Shown here: positions 1-13,661 of the stretch, in pieces | How the letters are laid out: each line of letters opens with the position of its first letter | Position numbering within the stretch: the first letter of the stretch is position 1 | Assembly (NCBI GenBank): GCA_000827265.1 | Contig: KN834750.1 | Location: forward strand, 1,155,297-1,219,296 | Direction of reading: 5' to 3' | DNA length: 64,000 nt | Source of the DNA: Collybiopsis luxurians FD-317 M1 | Taxonomy: Eukaryota; Basidiomycota; Agaricomycetes; Agaricales; Omphalotaceae | Notes under the pieces: model-generated | What the model was told of the DNA's origin: nothing | Databases searched by the model: none | What the model saw: the letters and a program-made list of their open reading frames with translations, nothing else | Made by a program: the position numbers and the translations under genes

Positions 1-1720
<1,720 letters not shown>

Positions 1721-2168
1721 GATTAAAAGGCTAGATCCAGGAGAAGCATACAGTACTGTTTTAAATCCGTGCGGCCGTCCTCCCAACTCCTTAGGTGAGA
1801 AGATAGCTACCTTACATAGAAAGACTAGGACACGGGGTCCCAGGAGACATTGACATGAATCTTAGAATCAACTCTTCATCTTCAGGTGACGATGATCAAG
1901 AACTTGATGAAGAAACGACGACTCGGATCTGGTGGCACGCGTAATACTAATTACGATTGACTTGCCAGCGTCGTGATCGCGAATGTCCGCTGGCCACCAT
2001 CAATGTATATACTCTCTAGCTCTACATAGACTCGTCAAGTTCCAGTATACCTTCTTTACTCGGAATCTGAATTCCTGGACGAAAAACATCTTTCACTAGC
2101 TCCCGCGGGCGAGGAGCTGGGGCGAGTACACATACAACCTGTATACAGTCATACCTGACCCATTTCGA
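1721..2168. other. Divergent intergenic region between BVMO 1 and the FIST gene
   Basis: This is the shared promoter region of two divergently transcribed genes. Apart from the box at 1968-1983 and a TATATAC-like element near 2007-2013, no coding signal was found. Confidence 0.5.
1968..1983 (-). promoter_or_regulatory. Shared 16-bp box upstream of BVMO copy 1
   Basis: TTCGCGATCACGACGC is read on the minus strand, 248 bp upstream of the copy 1 start. The identical 16-mer lies upstream of copies 2 and 3. A second block shared with copy 2, GTCAATCGTRATT followed by GTATTACGCG, lies at about 1934-1960. It is either a transcription factor site or leftover promoter homology from duplication. Confidence 0.6.
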
Positions 2169-3497
2169 ATGTTCTCAGCCACCATCATTTCCCGTTCTTC
2201 CTCTTCCTTACTCTCTCAACTAAAGCGAATAAAATCTCAGCATTTTTCTAAGACAAACACTTCACTTTTTGCCCTATCATGTCCCAGCGAATCGTCAGAA
2301 TTGTCAGTCCTTGTTGACACCCTAGTGACTTTTTCCCCAGTTTCAGTCGGGTGTCTTTCCGCGTCGCTTGCTCCCGGATTTATATCGTGCTCTATAGCCG
2401 CCCTAGACTCAGAAACGGTTACGCCTTTCCGGTCAATAGTGCCCGGGAAAGAAAAGACTCAGGTTGGAAGATGGCACGCTTTTCGGAGGAAGGACGAAAA
2501 ACAGAGGGAGGATATAGTTTGGCCGCAAGGCTCGGTTGACTGGAACAATATATGGAAGGAAAAGAGTCGAGTTGATGAGCTTCCGCAGGAATTGTCTAGT
2601 CTCAACGCCGCAGACGTCAGCTCAGTTCTGTACCTTTCAGACCTCTCTCCTGAAGGCTTCTCTTCCGCGATTTCTGAGGCCTTTCCCAGCGCCAGTCAAG
2701 TCAGTAAGGTTGTCGACTAATCTTTGACCGTTGATTGCTAATCTCTGAACGTTAGCTTGGTCTATTGGCTTCTTCTACGCCCTTCATTACCGGTAGACCG
2801 GTCACTTTGTTCCATAATCAACAAATATACGATACGGGTGCCGTTGGAGTTGCGCTTAAAGGTCCTCTGAGATCGCTTGGATTTCAGTTGCCGGATGATA
2901 TACAACCCTTGGGGGACCCGTTGAATGTAACCGAGTATGTCCTACGCAAGTCTTATTTCATTAGAGGTGTTTATACGGAAATCTAGCTCTGAAGGAAATC
3001 TCGTCAATTCCCTTGACCTTTCCAACCCAACTCAGCTCCTACTCTCGCGTATCCGCGCTGCTGGGATAGACACCACTACGTCCGGTGCAATGTCGTTCAA
3101 AGATGACATGGAGTTTTATCTCGGAGTCTTGTATCAGTCTGGCTCACCAGATCAGCTGCACATTATTACAGCGGGAGATACATCTCGAGGTACTCTATCA
3201 CTCAATACACAAACTGTGGCTCCGCCTGTTGGATCCCGAGTTCAATTCTTCCATCGCCGCTCTACAAAGCCTTTGTCGTTGGCGACATGGAAAAACGCGT
3301 CTTTGCATGACGATATGATCGCCTTCACAGCTCTGTCACCAGAATCTATGACCGGTGGACGAGGGAAAGGCGAGTCGGGGAAGGAATTCATCCTGGAACA
3401 TTGTTTCGTAGCGGGAAGCGAGAATGGATTGGTATTGGGAAGGCCTGGGGAGTCTCCGTGGTCGTGCACAGCCCCGGGATGTATTTCTTATTTATAG
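2169..3497 (+). CDS. FIST-domain protein
   Basis: This protein of roughly 370 residues resembles fungal FIST (F-box and intracellular signal transduction) domain proteins, a putative small-ligand sensory fold. The start is ATG at 2169. Exon 1 contains VGCLSASLAPG and the block VGRWHAFR. Exon 2 (from 2756, after an intron with donor gtcagt) carries LGLLASSTPFITGRPVTLFHN and GAVGVAL. A second intron (about 2951-2991) leads to SEGNLVNSLDLSNPTQLLL, typical of the FIST C-terminal half. The product ends in PWSCTAPG with a stop at 3495-3497. It converges with THOC1. The family assignment comes from remembered sequence blocks and is moderate; the ligand is unknown. Confidence 0.65.
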
Positions 3498-3798
3498 TTT
3501 AGACGAAGCCCAAACGTTGGCTAGTAAGCACCATTGCTGGCCTTTGTGCAATCACCTGGTACTTACAGTACTTGGGCGTAGTCCATTCGAGCTACAGCTA
3601 CTACCTCAGTACCAGTACAAATTAAAATTAGAAGTGGCGCAAACGACATCCCACACGTCGAAATAGGCCCTACCATTCGGCAGGGAGCGACATCGGGAAA
3701 TGTTCTGTTCCGGATGGACTTCGAATCGACATGTCGCTACATATCGTCAATCTCTCGTATGTGCCAGAGCCCCAGGCTGTTATTTACATTCCCCGACT

Positions 3799-6700
3799 CT
3801 AGTCTCCCTTGTCCACCTCCATCCCCACTTCTACTTTTACCTCTTCGATTTTGGGTTTGTTTTCTCCCTTCTCCTTGCCTTCATCCACAACCATTTTTTC
3901 TTTCTCCCTTTCTTCCTTACTTTCCGCCTCCGCTCTCTCCGCTTTCTCGATTTCCTCTACCAAAAGTCGTACATCCCCCGTTCCGATTTTCCCAAAATGT
4001 GTCAAATGCCCCTGAGTCGAATCTCGAGCAGCGCGCAAAGCCAGCCATGATATGCGGGTCTTGCTCTGCAGCAGAATGTGGAAAGTGAGGAACATTTTGG
4101 CGTATGAACAAGATGTGTACTCGCCTCTTCGGCCTTCCGGATCTGCTCATCAGGAGGAAGTTGGGGTAACGCCGGAACTGCTTGCGTTGGGGGAATTGCA
4201 GCCGGAGTTGAGCTCGCGTTCGTCGTGGTGCTAGTTTGAGATGCCTCAGTCTTCGTCGCTACCGTCACCGCTGGCGATGCGGACCTTGACACCGAACCAG
4301 GCTTCGGAGGGAGGGAGGGATGTAATGGAGCTAAGGTAGGGGTCGTGGAGGCCGCCGGAATAGAAAATGCAGTAACTGAGGGTGGATGCGTTGAAGGAGG
4401 ATTTGACACCGGAACAGGAACATTTTGCTCTCCGTCAGCGAATACGGGAATAGGAGCGGGCGCGGGGGGGCCTTCGGTTTTAGCTTGAGTTTGCGCGGTC
4501 GGGGGATGCATCTCCACGTCCTGCTGCTCCGATTTCACGTTCGACGCTGGCGTTTCCGCTGATTTCATATCGACATCCCCATTGTTGGCATCTGATTTCA
4601 GCTTGGCCTCTTCTTCCTTTTTGATCTGATCTGTCTTCTCCTGAGCCTCCATTTGGGCCCTCCTCTCTCTCTCCATCTTTTCCTTTTGAGCCAGGATTCT
4701 CTCTTGCTGTGCTCTCAGAGTCTTTGTCCTCATCTCGATTCTCTTGTCCTCCATGTCAAGCTGGCGTACAAAGTCCCGTGGATTTCCAGGACTGAACCCT
4801 CTTTCCAGGTCATCCAGTTCCCGGTATCCCATCGCCCATATATCTGTCAGGGCCTCGGTACCAAGATCCCACTTCCATTCTCCATTATTCTCTTCCCTTT
4901 CACCGTCGTCCGCCCTTTTCCGGATCTTCGTACGAAGAGGTCTCGTAGCATCATACATCGTAATGGCCATCTTCCGTTTCTTCTGCTGAGTTTCATCCTT
5001 ATCAATCGCCATCTCTTCCTCTCTTTCGTGCGCTTCGAGAGATTCCAACTCGGCCAAGGCAGTGAGCAACGCATCATCGACCTCCCACCTCCCTCTCTCG
5101 AACACCCCTGCGTCACAGAGTTCATTCTTCCATTTGATCCAACCTTTCTCGCGCTCGAGCATGGTTTGGAGAGTTTCAGAAAACTGACGCCCACTGAGGC
5201 CGCTAAAGCCATTTAAAGGAGCAGCTCCCGCAGTCCCGGCGAGTTCACTATTGGGCGAACCTGGATGAGGCATTGTCATCATTGCAGGCTGCGTCTGTCG
5301 TATCTCCTCCAGAGTCCGTGATATTGTAAGGTTGACCCAAAGGATTGGGTCGGGTCGGTCGGTAGCGCCTACTGCCGTCAATGATGATAGGTTCGCGGTG
5401 GAGGAAGAAGTGGATGAAGAAGCAGTAGCGGTAGAAGCGGAAGGGTTAGATATAGATGAAGTAATTTCAGGTTTTTTGGTATATTCCTTGGCATCTTTTG
5501 AGTCCTTGTCCTTTCCCTCTTTCCCCTTCTCAGCAGTTTTGTTTGTACTGGCGTTTGACTCCAATATCAATGCATCGTCTAGACTCCACTCTTGCCCCCC
5601 ACTCGCAAGTGGCATATGCAGACTCCGATTCCGACCTGTCATCCAAGTGAGTTTATTTGCTTTCGTGAAACTGAGGAGATGTGTGAGGAATATCAAAAGC
5701 TGGAAAAGGAACTGCCTGCGAAAATGGACGTCGGCAATTTCGAGGTCAAGGAGGTCGGGGGATGTGAGGAATTTGGCGAAAAAGTATGAAGTGGAATGCG
5801 ACCGAGAGATTCCAGTGCGGCCCGAGCTTTCCTCAAGATCGTCTCGTTTCCGCTTCGAACCCGCAGACGACGGGTTTGGAGTAGCTATAGAGGAAGATGT
5901 TGCGCTTCTCCCGGAACCCATCAGAGCCCTTTCTTTCGCCGTTGCCTCCTTGATAACGGGTAGAACCTTGTCGACAGAGTCTTGAAACTTGGCAAAGGAC
6001 ATCCCGCCTTGCTGTAAAACGAACACAGATGGTTTCGAAAAGGGCAATTGGAGAGACCAGAATGTTTGATAAAAGTCTTCTTCAAGCGACCATTAGTTTG
6101 CAAGTTTAGAAATGAGATAACTGACGTACCATCCTTCTCGTTATCTCGATTATTATCTTCAGGCATATCCCACACGGGGCCATATTCCCCTCTCAGATTC
6201 ACCCCGCTCCTCTCCCCCAACGGGAAAACTTGGGACAAGAAGGTCAGAATGCGGCCGGAAAATCCAATGGTTTCTCGTCCGGCTTTGCTAAGTCGACGTA
6301 AAAGGTCGTTGAGAGTTCGTAGAAGGACCAATGCTTTGCCTTTTTGCGGAATCATGCCTCGGGTCAAACGGCCGGAGGCAGAACTCGAGTCGTCGCTATT
6401 ACTGGGCCTGGACCTCAACTCAATCCAGTCAAATATTCTCGAGCATGAAGGTATAGTGTGGGTTTCAAGCAAATCCTGAATGAGAGAAAACGTGTAGGAT
6501 GGATCTGTTAAGCTCAATTCGGTGAAAACCAGAGCCAGGTCCAGCCACAATTTGAGTTTCGAGTAATAAACCTCCAAATCGCCAGCATTGGCAGAAGACA
6601 ACGCCTGGCCCTCCAAAGCCGCGTGCTTGAATACATCTCTACGGACGAGATATTCCCATTGCATACGTCGAGTGTCAACAGCTGAGTTTTTGGGGGACGA

Positions 6701-6847
6701 CTCTGATTTTTGAGAATCTCCTTCTGAGATAGCCTGCCGTACGAGTGCCGTTAAGTTGTCCAAGCTTGATTCATCGTCTTGATAAGGCAGAGAAGAAATA
6801 GAAATGAAGAGGCGACTGTAAATTTCCTCCAGACTGGACAAGGCCAT
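3799..6847 (-). CDS. THO complex subunit 1 (THOC1/Hpr1)
   Basis: THOC1/Hpr1 is a subunit of the nuclear THO/TREX complex, which couples transcription elongation to mRNP assembly and export and limits R-loops. The start is ATG at 6847 (MALSSLEEIYSRLF). The conserved core includes YLVRRDVFKHAALEGQAL, FDWIELR, the block KGKALVLLRTLNDLLRRLSK and SGRILTFLSQVFPLGERSGVN, then after introns SFAKFQDSVDKVLPVI and a Ser/Thr-rich linker. The C-terminal part holds WIKWKNELCDAGVFER and long charged and Pro/Ser-rich segments. The last exon encodes KTRISWLALRAARDSTQGHL and an acidic/basic tail, with the stop at 3799-3801. Only a GC-AG intron (4066-4124) puts this conserved last exon in frame. The protein is longer than yeast Hpr1 because of disordered inserts. 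Confidence 0.93.
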
Positions 6848-6869
6848 AATGGAGGAAGGCAGGCTATTA

Positions 6870-6905
6870 GACGCTCAAGCTGCTAAGCGCCCATTGAGAG
6901 CGCTA
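6870..6905. promoter_or_regulatory. AGCGC-type motif cluster upstream of THOC1
   Basis: Three related elements lie 23-58 bp upstream of the THOC1 start: GACGCTCA (6870-6877), CTAAGCGCC (6883-6891) and GAGAGCGCTA (6896-6905). The order and spelling resemble the cluster upstream of the L1-domain gene at 25.8 kb; both contain TAGACGCTCAAG. It is an inferred regulatory element. Confidence 0.45.
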
Positions 6906-8336
6906 TAAGTAGCTTGATTTTTTTTTTCTACTCAAGACTATCTACTAAGGAGCGAACTCGTAGGGCTTTGTTCCCTGGGAGACGACCTGAGGACAAAGTA
7001 TGCCAATAGCCATTTCATCTTTCAGAGTCCTGTGTAAACTTTCAAAATAAAACCTTAAAGAAATTCTTTCGGTGAGCGTTCTCCCACCCACGCCATACGT
7101 AGAAAACTTTAAATAAAAGAACGCATGAAGATGACGGGTTCCCGTAATGTTCCTAGGGCACACCTCAATGAAAATTCACAAAGCAGTTCTAGATTACCCG
7201 AAAATCCCACCTGAAAATCAAGGCGCTTCATGTCGTCTCCACGTTGTCTGCAGTGTTTCGTAAGCACATAGACAGGTAATTACGGGCTGAAGTTCTTGAA
7301 TTGGATGTACTGATGTATTCCCAGCTCTCCGAAGAAGATTTCCGAGAGAGAGAGTCAGATTGCAGGCAGACTGGTAGTCCGCTGCACGTCTGTGGCGTGG
7401 GAACATTGTATTGGTCGGCCGAACGCGTTTGCTTACAGCGTTGATTGTCAAGTAGAGAATGTCATATAGGTATTGTGCTCCGAGGCAGAAGTTCACAGAT
7501 TGATGAGGCAGGCACTTGATGCGTAACTTCCCTTTCTGACATGGACAGAGCCAAGTATTTATCTAATCAATAAATTCGATTTTAGCATGTCTCGATTACA
7601 GCACGTCCTCTTCAGATCTTGAACGAGCTTGTTAACAATAACTCATAATCGTCAAGGTGAAACGGGGCATGCATTACTGTCTATTAAAATTCCCGGCCCC
7701 TAATCTGAGGATTTTCTTTTTCACTCACCTTGTCCCTGATGCAAGAAATCAAAGTGACAGACGTCTGTCTTGAGAACAGTACTTTACTAGTAGGGGAATT
7801 CCGTGTATGGTCTTTTAGGGCTGTCAGCTCCCGCGCCCCCCGACGACGCAGAAGCAAGTTCCACGTCAAACTTCATTTCTCAGCTTTTCGCTCGCTTGCC
7901 TTGGTTGTCCTTGGTTTCATACGACATTTCCGTGGTTTTTCATTTGAATTGAGTCTGTGAGGATCATATGCAACTTGACATGCAATACCAGGCTGCCGAA
8001 TCAAGTTGCTGTGAGGCGAGCGGGAAGGATTCCAGGAAACTGGACTACATGCAACGCAGCTTGGTGCAAAGGATGGAGGCCGGGCCTGAAATGAAGATGG
8101 TCGGGTAAGTGCTTTCTAGCTTCCTGTTCCATTTACTCAACTGCAGATTGTAGAAGCCGGATTGAATACTGGATAGTGTACATACATTGTGCTTCACATC
8201 TCGAGCGATTTTTTTTCTAGCGTGGTAATTAATACCGGTATCACCAATAACCGACACCCGAATAAACATTTCCTGCAACCATCATGCACAGATTCCTTCT
8301 GTTTTATCCTCCAAAGATCTCAGAGTTCCAGTTTCC
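6906..8336. other. Intergenic region, no gene supported
   Basis: About 1.4 kb between THOC1 and the hydrolase. Short open frames occur on both strands (for example 7218-7496 and 8045-8278, minus), but none shows a recognisable domain, and none connects into a convincing spliced model. Confidence 0.4.
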
Positions 8337-9595
8337 ATGTCTAGCCATTTCTCAACTAAACTGTTCATCCCTCATCCCGGCGAACCCGACTGTTCCATAG
8401 TGGGTGTGTTAGAACAGCTCTCTGAAGCGAAACCTTGTCCTGGTCGTAAGATAGCATTAGTGCGTTCCTTATTTGGACCTTCTTGTATTTTGTACATCTC
8501 ATACCTGGAACACGGAACACAGATCCTTCATGGCTCTGCGGGGTTAGTGCCGTAGACACGTTCTCGCTACCGGGGTCAGTTTCTCAGTGATGAATAGACA
8601 CAAAGATTACTTGTTTTTGAAACGTCTGGCGCTCCGTCTTCCCATGGACTCATTTCGTTTTGATTTTCGGTAAGCCCTTATTTGCTTTGATGGAATCTTG
8701 CCTTATTTCATTGGAAGGGGTAACCATGAAACGCCTGGCATTTGGAGGCAAGGTGGGCTTGCTGATGACCTCGAAGATCTCCGTGTAGTTGTGGATTTCC
8801 TGAAGGTCAACTATGGCTATGTAGTTGATCTCGTAGTCGGTAAGGAACGAAATGATTTTCATTCCCAATTCCGATTTGAACGCAGTCGATTCCTCTTTGC
8901 AGGCCACTCCCGTGGATCAATTGTCTCATTTCGATGGATCTGTACCTCAGAAGAGGGAGCGAGAATATCCGGTTTTGTGAACGCTTCGGGGAGGTATCGA
9001 ATGAAGGTGTGCCGCTTCAAAGAATATCCAACAAATTACTAAACGAGTGTCGTTATAGAAACTCTTAGGTGAGCGACATGCTGGATAGATATTCTGAATA
9101 ATCGAAATGAACTCGGCTCCTCCTTTAGAACGAGATGACGTTAAGCAATGGCAACAGACAATGGCTGCGGAAGGATATCAAGTTTGGTCGCCAATAGTGG
9201 CCCGCAAAAAGGTGACCTTCAAAATATACCCGGAAGATGTTGCCAATTTTACCAACTGGGACACTTCTTTCGTCTGGGAATCGTTTCCCGCCTTGCCTGA
9301 TGTGTTGACGATTCATGGGCTGGCAGACCAATCCGTTCCTCCGTGAGTCTCGTCTGTTTATCGGTGCCTCAGACGCATTTTCTTATTCTATTCTAGGTAT
9401 GATGCTATCATATATGCGAGAGCTTTGAGCGAGAGGCCAGGAACCCACAATCTCCATTTAATGGAGGACGCCGATCATAATTTCACTGGTCGTCAGGATG
9501 AGGTAGTGGATGTCATTCTAGATTGGTGGAATTCACAACAAAAGGGTGCGCTTAAGTCCGGGATCTGGATGTCGGGTATCAGAGGCAAACTCTAG
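8337..9595 (+). CDS. Alpha/beta-hydrolase (S33/esterase-like)
   Basis: This serine hydrolase of about 290 residues has an alpha/beta-hydrolase fold. The start is ATG at 8337 (MSSHFSTKLFIPHPGEP). After short introns the frame gives IALILHGSAG (oxyanion-hole HG), HKDYLFLKRLALRLPMDSFR and RGNHETPG. The nucleophile elbow is GHSRGS, the acid is probably the Asp of IHGLADQSVPP, and the His is in DADHNFTG, so a complete catalytic triad is visible. The stop is TAG at 9593-9595. The layout resembles fungal proteins annotated as serine aminopeptidase S33 or esterase. It could hydrolyse esters produced by the nearby BVMOs, but nothing in the sequence fixes the substrate. Confidence 0.85.
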
Positions 9596-10245
9596 CTACT
9601 CATGAGTCAAATTGCCGTGGATAGAAGTCAGATATTCCCAATGATAATAAATTGTCAATCTCCATGATCCCAACATTCAGTTGCATCTGCAGATGCTGAT
9701 ATTTTGCAGGATTTACGTGCACAATTGCCAGCCGTCTTTCTTCGCTTTCCAAGTTTACAATGGAGGCGTCCCTGAGACGAAGGAAGGGGAAAAAAAAACT
9801 GAATACTTTAATATTACTAGGTAAGTTTATGGTACTATACAAGACAATTAGCTGAATCCTAGTACTCTAGAACACAGATGATTTACAGCTACGACTATGC
9901 GATGGATGATACATAAATATAAGCTCCGCTCGCGGTTTTCGAATGCGAATACAATCCATTGTGGTTCTGTCCGTTTGTGCCTCTAAGCAAAAACCCATGC
10001 AATGCGCGCCGATGTGACGCGTCGTGAACGCGCGACTGCGCGCGACACAGCTAGGTGTGGGTACAGGAAATAGTTGGTGCACGGTGTGCACCCATTATGA
10101 AAATGTTTCATAGTTGTGATGGGGAATTAGACCACACAAGATGTATGTAGTCGAATGATGATGGTAAGGTGTTGGAAGGCGATACCGCCTTTGACGATAT
10201 GATATGATATGGAATGGAATGGGGCGACAAGTATTCTTCGAACAT
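9596..10245. other. Intergenic region with a GC-rich patch
   Basis: No gene is supported. Positions about 9995-10050 form a patch dense in CGCG/GCGC steps within otherwise AT-rich sequence; its role is unknown. Confidence 0.35.
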
Positions 10246-10335
10246 TCAGAAGAACACTGGTCCAGTAGATGAGGCAGCCCCGCGTATCCCCCCTTGGCTT
10301 CCTCCTGGCTTTCCAGATTGTGATTGCGCGCTCAT
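10246..10335 (-). CDS. Candidate 29-residue peptide gene
   Basis: This is a single-exon open frame of 30 codons from ATG (10335-10333) to TGA (10248-10246). The product starts MSAQSQSGKPGG, is rich in Gly, Ser and Ala, and ends STGPVFF. It has no signal peptide, Cys or CaaX box. It is listed because its upstream region looks like a real promoter: ATATATAAAG at about 10460-10470 on the minus strand, pyrimidine-rich tracts, a TCAGCGCC motif near 10410, and a good start context (TTCACCATGAG). I do not recognise a family. It could also be a chance frame or the first exon of a longer gene. Confidence 0.35.
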   Translation of the reverse strand: MSAQSQSGKPGGSQGGIRGAASSTGPVFF

Positions 10336-12155
10336 GGTGAATGAAGACTGGTGATATTAAAGAGAGGGTGATACAACAGGTCTAGAGTTTCTTGACCTGT
10401 AGTGTAAAAGGCGCTGAAAGTGGAAGCTGGAGGAAATGATTGAACGGGGGACAGATAATGCACTTTATATATGTGGCTTAGGGCAAATCCCGATACAGAT
10501 ACGAATAGCTTCAAATCTGACACGCGCTGACTCGAATCGGGCTTTGGAATCAACGGTTCCGTCACAATTCAGGGAGTTCTCGTAACAGTCAAAATTATCG
10601 CTTCATATTGATATTTTAACAGCGCTTTTAAGTTGGAATATTTCGGCTTTCACAGTTTGTATACTCACTTTGGGAAGGCCATTGTCCCAACTGGGGACAC
10701 ACTGCACAGCAGTCACAGCTTTTCAAGAGCTTTTCGTGTTTGCGGGAAACTTCGTGCCTTGGGGAGGCCGAAAAAGTTTGACGCTTGGGTTGAATTGCCA
10801 AGGTACTACAGTGAAAATGATGCAGATATTGAAGTTACAATGTAAGCACTCGGCACAGCACTGAACAGTCTCTTTTCATTGTTTCACGACCGGTCGTCGC
10901 GGAGATTGTATAGACGCAGGCAACACGCTGATGAATTTCCTTATACATATGTACATACAAAGGTCGAGCGTTTGAATGGAGCCATTCGTTTGATGGAGAT
11001 GCTCCCCCATTCGCGGCTGGACTTTTGCTCCGATGCGGCTCACGCACGCTCTCGGATATAGCCCAAGAATAAATCCGTAATTTTGGATCGACACGAACTT
11101 ACTACATCGAAAATTGTTTTATGTTTGACACTATTTTAGCGTTGATTGTAATCGCCTTGATTGTAGCAGTTAACAAAAGCCTCAGGAAACCTGATTACGG
11201 GTGATCATCATTAGGCTACGGCCACACTGAAGACGAATTCGGCAATGTGTTAGTACTACATCAACTCAAGAACTTCTTGATTGCGACTGCTTGCGGTGAA
11301 CAGCGATGTCTTAGGTAGGTCATCGATGCTAAACTTATGATTTATTTCGAAGTGTATCCGAGCTCTGAAGCTCTCAAGGATAACTTACATTATTTGCGAA
11401 GAATTCGGTTTGTGATTGTCACTAACACTTCCAAGCACAGTATACCGGCCCGAGTCGTTCTGAACTCAAATCTGCACTAGAATTTATGGAAACAAAGAAT
11501 GTAGAATCGTCCGGTGAGAATGGAGCTAGCAAAGCGGAAAGTTAACTATCGTTGAACCCTGTTAGATCTTGAAAAGGAAGCCTCATGGTAGCGTAAGTGA
11601 TATCAAACGGAATTTTTGCTATCTCAACACCTCGGGTGGGGGTCCCACGAGCGGGTAATCAACCAGCGGCGATCAGTTATCCGCAAATCAGGAATAGCGT
11701 CCAATCGCAGCTTGGATGAAACAGTAGTCACTTGTTGGTAGCTATTATCTCAATTGTGCTCCCAGATGAACAACGTTTTCAATGGAGGTTTGACCAGCAG
11801 AACTGTATAGAAACTGACTTTTTTCATTCAGCGTCTTCTGAGCTTGCAGATCACGGAGAGTTGAGCAGTAAGCCGAGAATTCGGCTGCCTCCTACACGGA
11901 CAGATACGATGAAAGCCTGAAGAGTCTATGACTAGCTTGTTTACGTCCTAAGTAGCAGCATTCGCTCCCTGGGTGGGGCGGCGATGAAGAGAATCACCCT
12001 GGTATTTAGCCCTACCGGAGAAAATGATACATACAGCTTGCATTTATTAAAGAGTTTAATCTGGGTCAGGACATCATTGGATGAGGGTACTAAGTGCGCG
12101 AACGCCAAACTCTTTGTTTCCGTTGGAAGTCTCGTAAGCTCCTTGATGAGTATTG
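10336..12155. other. Long intergenic region, no gene supported
   Basis: Past the candidate peptide promoter there are many stop codons in all frames, and no domain or splice-consistent coding stretch was recognised. It could hold decayed transposon or gene remnants that cannot be identified by eye. Confidence 0.35.
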
Positions 12156-13661
12156 TCAGTCGATGACTGCTATTAATTTTCCACTGGAATGCATGAGTGA
12201 GCTAAAAAAACGATTGGCGGTGCAGGGCGAAAATACTACAGACATCGTCTGATTTCCCTCCATGTCCCGATGAGCCTCTTGAATGTCCCTCCACGAGTAC
12301 ACCTAGAAAAACGGTGAACCAGGGGCCTCTAGTTTCCCCGAGTGGCGAACCTTATGAATATATGTTTTAATCAGACCTTGGCCATCTTTGCCGGTAATCA
12401 TATCGAGAAAGTCGTGACTAAACCTGGTAGAAACTCAGATTTCAATTCTTTCGGTATTGTAAGAAGGCTCACTTGGCAATGAGTTCAGCCTGGTAGGCTT
12501 CAGAGCGAGACCGCAGGGTTGAGCCCTGAATACGGAGGCGTTTGTAAAGAAGTGCGGAAAGATCAAACTCGGATACTTTTGCTCCTACAAATGTATCAGC
12601 GATGTTCTTGCAGGAAATGGTCAGATATCCACCGCTCAACAAGGCAAGCATCGTCATACGGCCGTCTATCGCCATTGCTTCAATATTCTTACTCCAATGA
12701 CTCTGGCCCACGAAGTCGATGACCACATCAACACCCTTGTTGCGTGTTATTTTCTTAACTTCCTCGGCGAAATCTTGCGTCTTGTAATTGACACTGTTCG
12801 TGAGACCATTGGGAATATTTAAAAGCCAATCCAGCTTTTCTTTCGTGGAGGCAGTTCCAATTACGGCCTGGCTAGGTTCAGATCATCAGTAAGTTACGGT
12901 AGATAGGATACAGAGAGAATGGAAATGCCAACTTACGCGCCTTTAACACGAGCCAGCTGAATAGCGGCGATCCCGACGCCAGAAGCAGCTGCATGTACGA
13001 GTACGTTCTCACTAGCTTTCATATCCCCATACACTACGAGAGCTTGGTAGGCTGTCACGAGAAGAGTTAGGAACACCGAGAGTCATTGAACCTCATGTGA
13101 ACATCGTGCCTGTTAAGAATACTTCTGGAATGCTTGCGGCGTCCGTCCAGCTTAGATGAGATGGCTTATGGAGCAAATGGGTCTCATTGACCGCGATGTA
13201 CTCCGCATAAGCACCCTTCATGGATCCTGCCACATTGACATCAGGCAAACGCTTATAGCGTACGAATTCTCACCCCTCCAGCTATACCGAAGACCTCATC
13301 ATTCACCTTTCCAGTAAATATTAGCATCGCTTCAAAGACCCGAAGAACTGCAACTTTATCCACCTTGAATTTTGTTATGCCCTCACCGAGTGAGCTAATG
13401 GTACCTGAAAATTCGACTCCGAGGACGCTAGAGGCTCCAGGAGGTACCGGATAGTTCCCTTTCCGTTGGAGGATGTCCATCCTGTTTAACCCAAAAGCTT
13501 TGATCTGTAACGCATTCTGTTGACTCTGACTACGCAATTTAGTGGATGAACTTACTCACCTTCACCAAAACCTGACCAGGCTGCAGGTCTGGTTCAGCTG
13601 CTTCCCCCAAGTACAAGTTCTCAATCGGGCCCTTCCCATCTTTAACGAGAATTGCGCGCAT
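12156..13661 (-). CDS. Zinc-free quinone oxidoreductase (PIG3/TP53I3-like MDR protein)
   Basis: This is an NADPH-dependent quinone or enone reductase of the medium-chain dehydrogenase/reductase superfamily, about 330 residues. The start is ATG at 13661 (MRAILVKDGKGPIENLYLGE), followed by IKAFGLNRMDILQRKGNYPV and VLGVEFSGTI. The cofactor motif region reads LVHAAASGVGIAAIQLARVK. Later blocks are NVDFVGQSHW-like VIDFVGQSHW and the family C-terminus. That tail is recovered only by splicing: ITGKDGQGLIKTYIHK joins VYSWRDIQEAHRDMEGNQT, which joins IGKLIAVID before TGA at 12156-12158. No zinc-binding Cys cluster is present, as expected for this subfamily. The gene appears intact. Confidence 0.85.

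Noticed and set aside
5332..5985. 217-codon plus-strand open frame
   Set aside because: Antisense shadow of the THOC1 coding region, which has clear family conservation.
12156..12480. Oxidoreductase ending prematurely at about 12302
   Set aside because: Using donor AAG|gttcgc and acceptor ctag|GTG recovers the conserved C-terminus (VYSWRDIQEAH ... IGKLIAVID).
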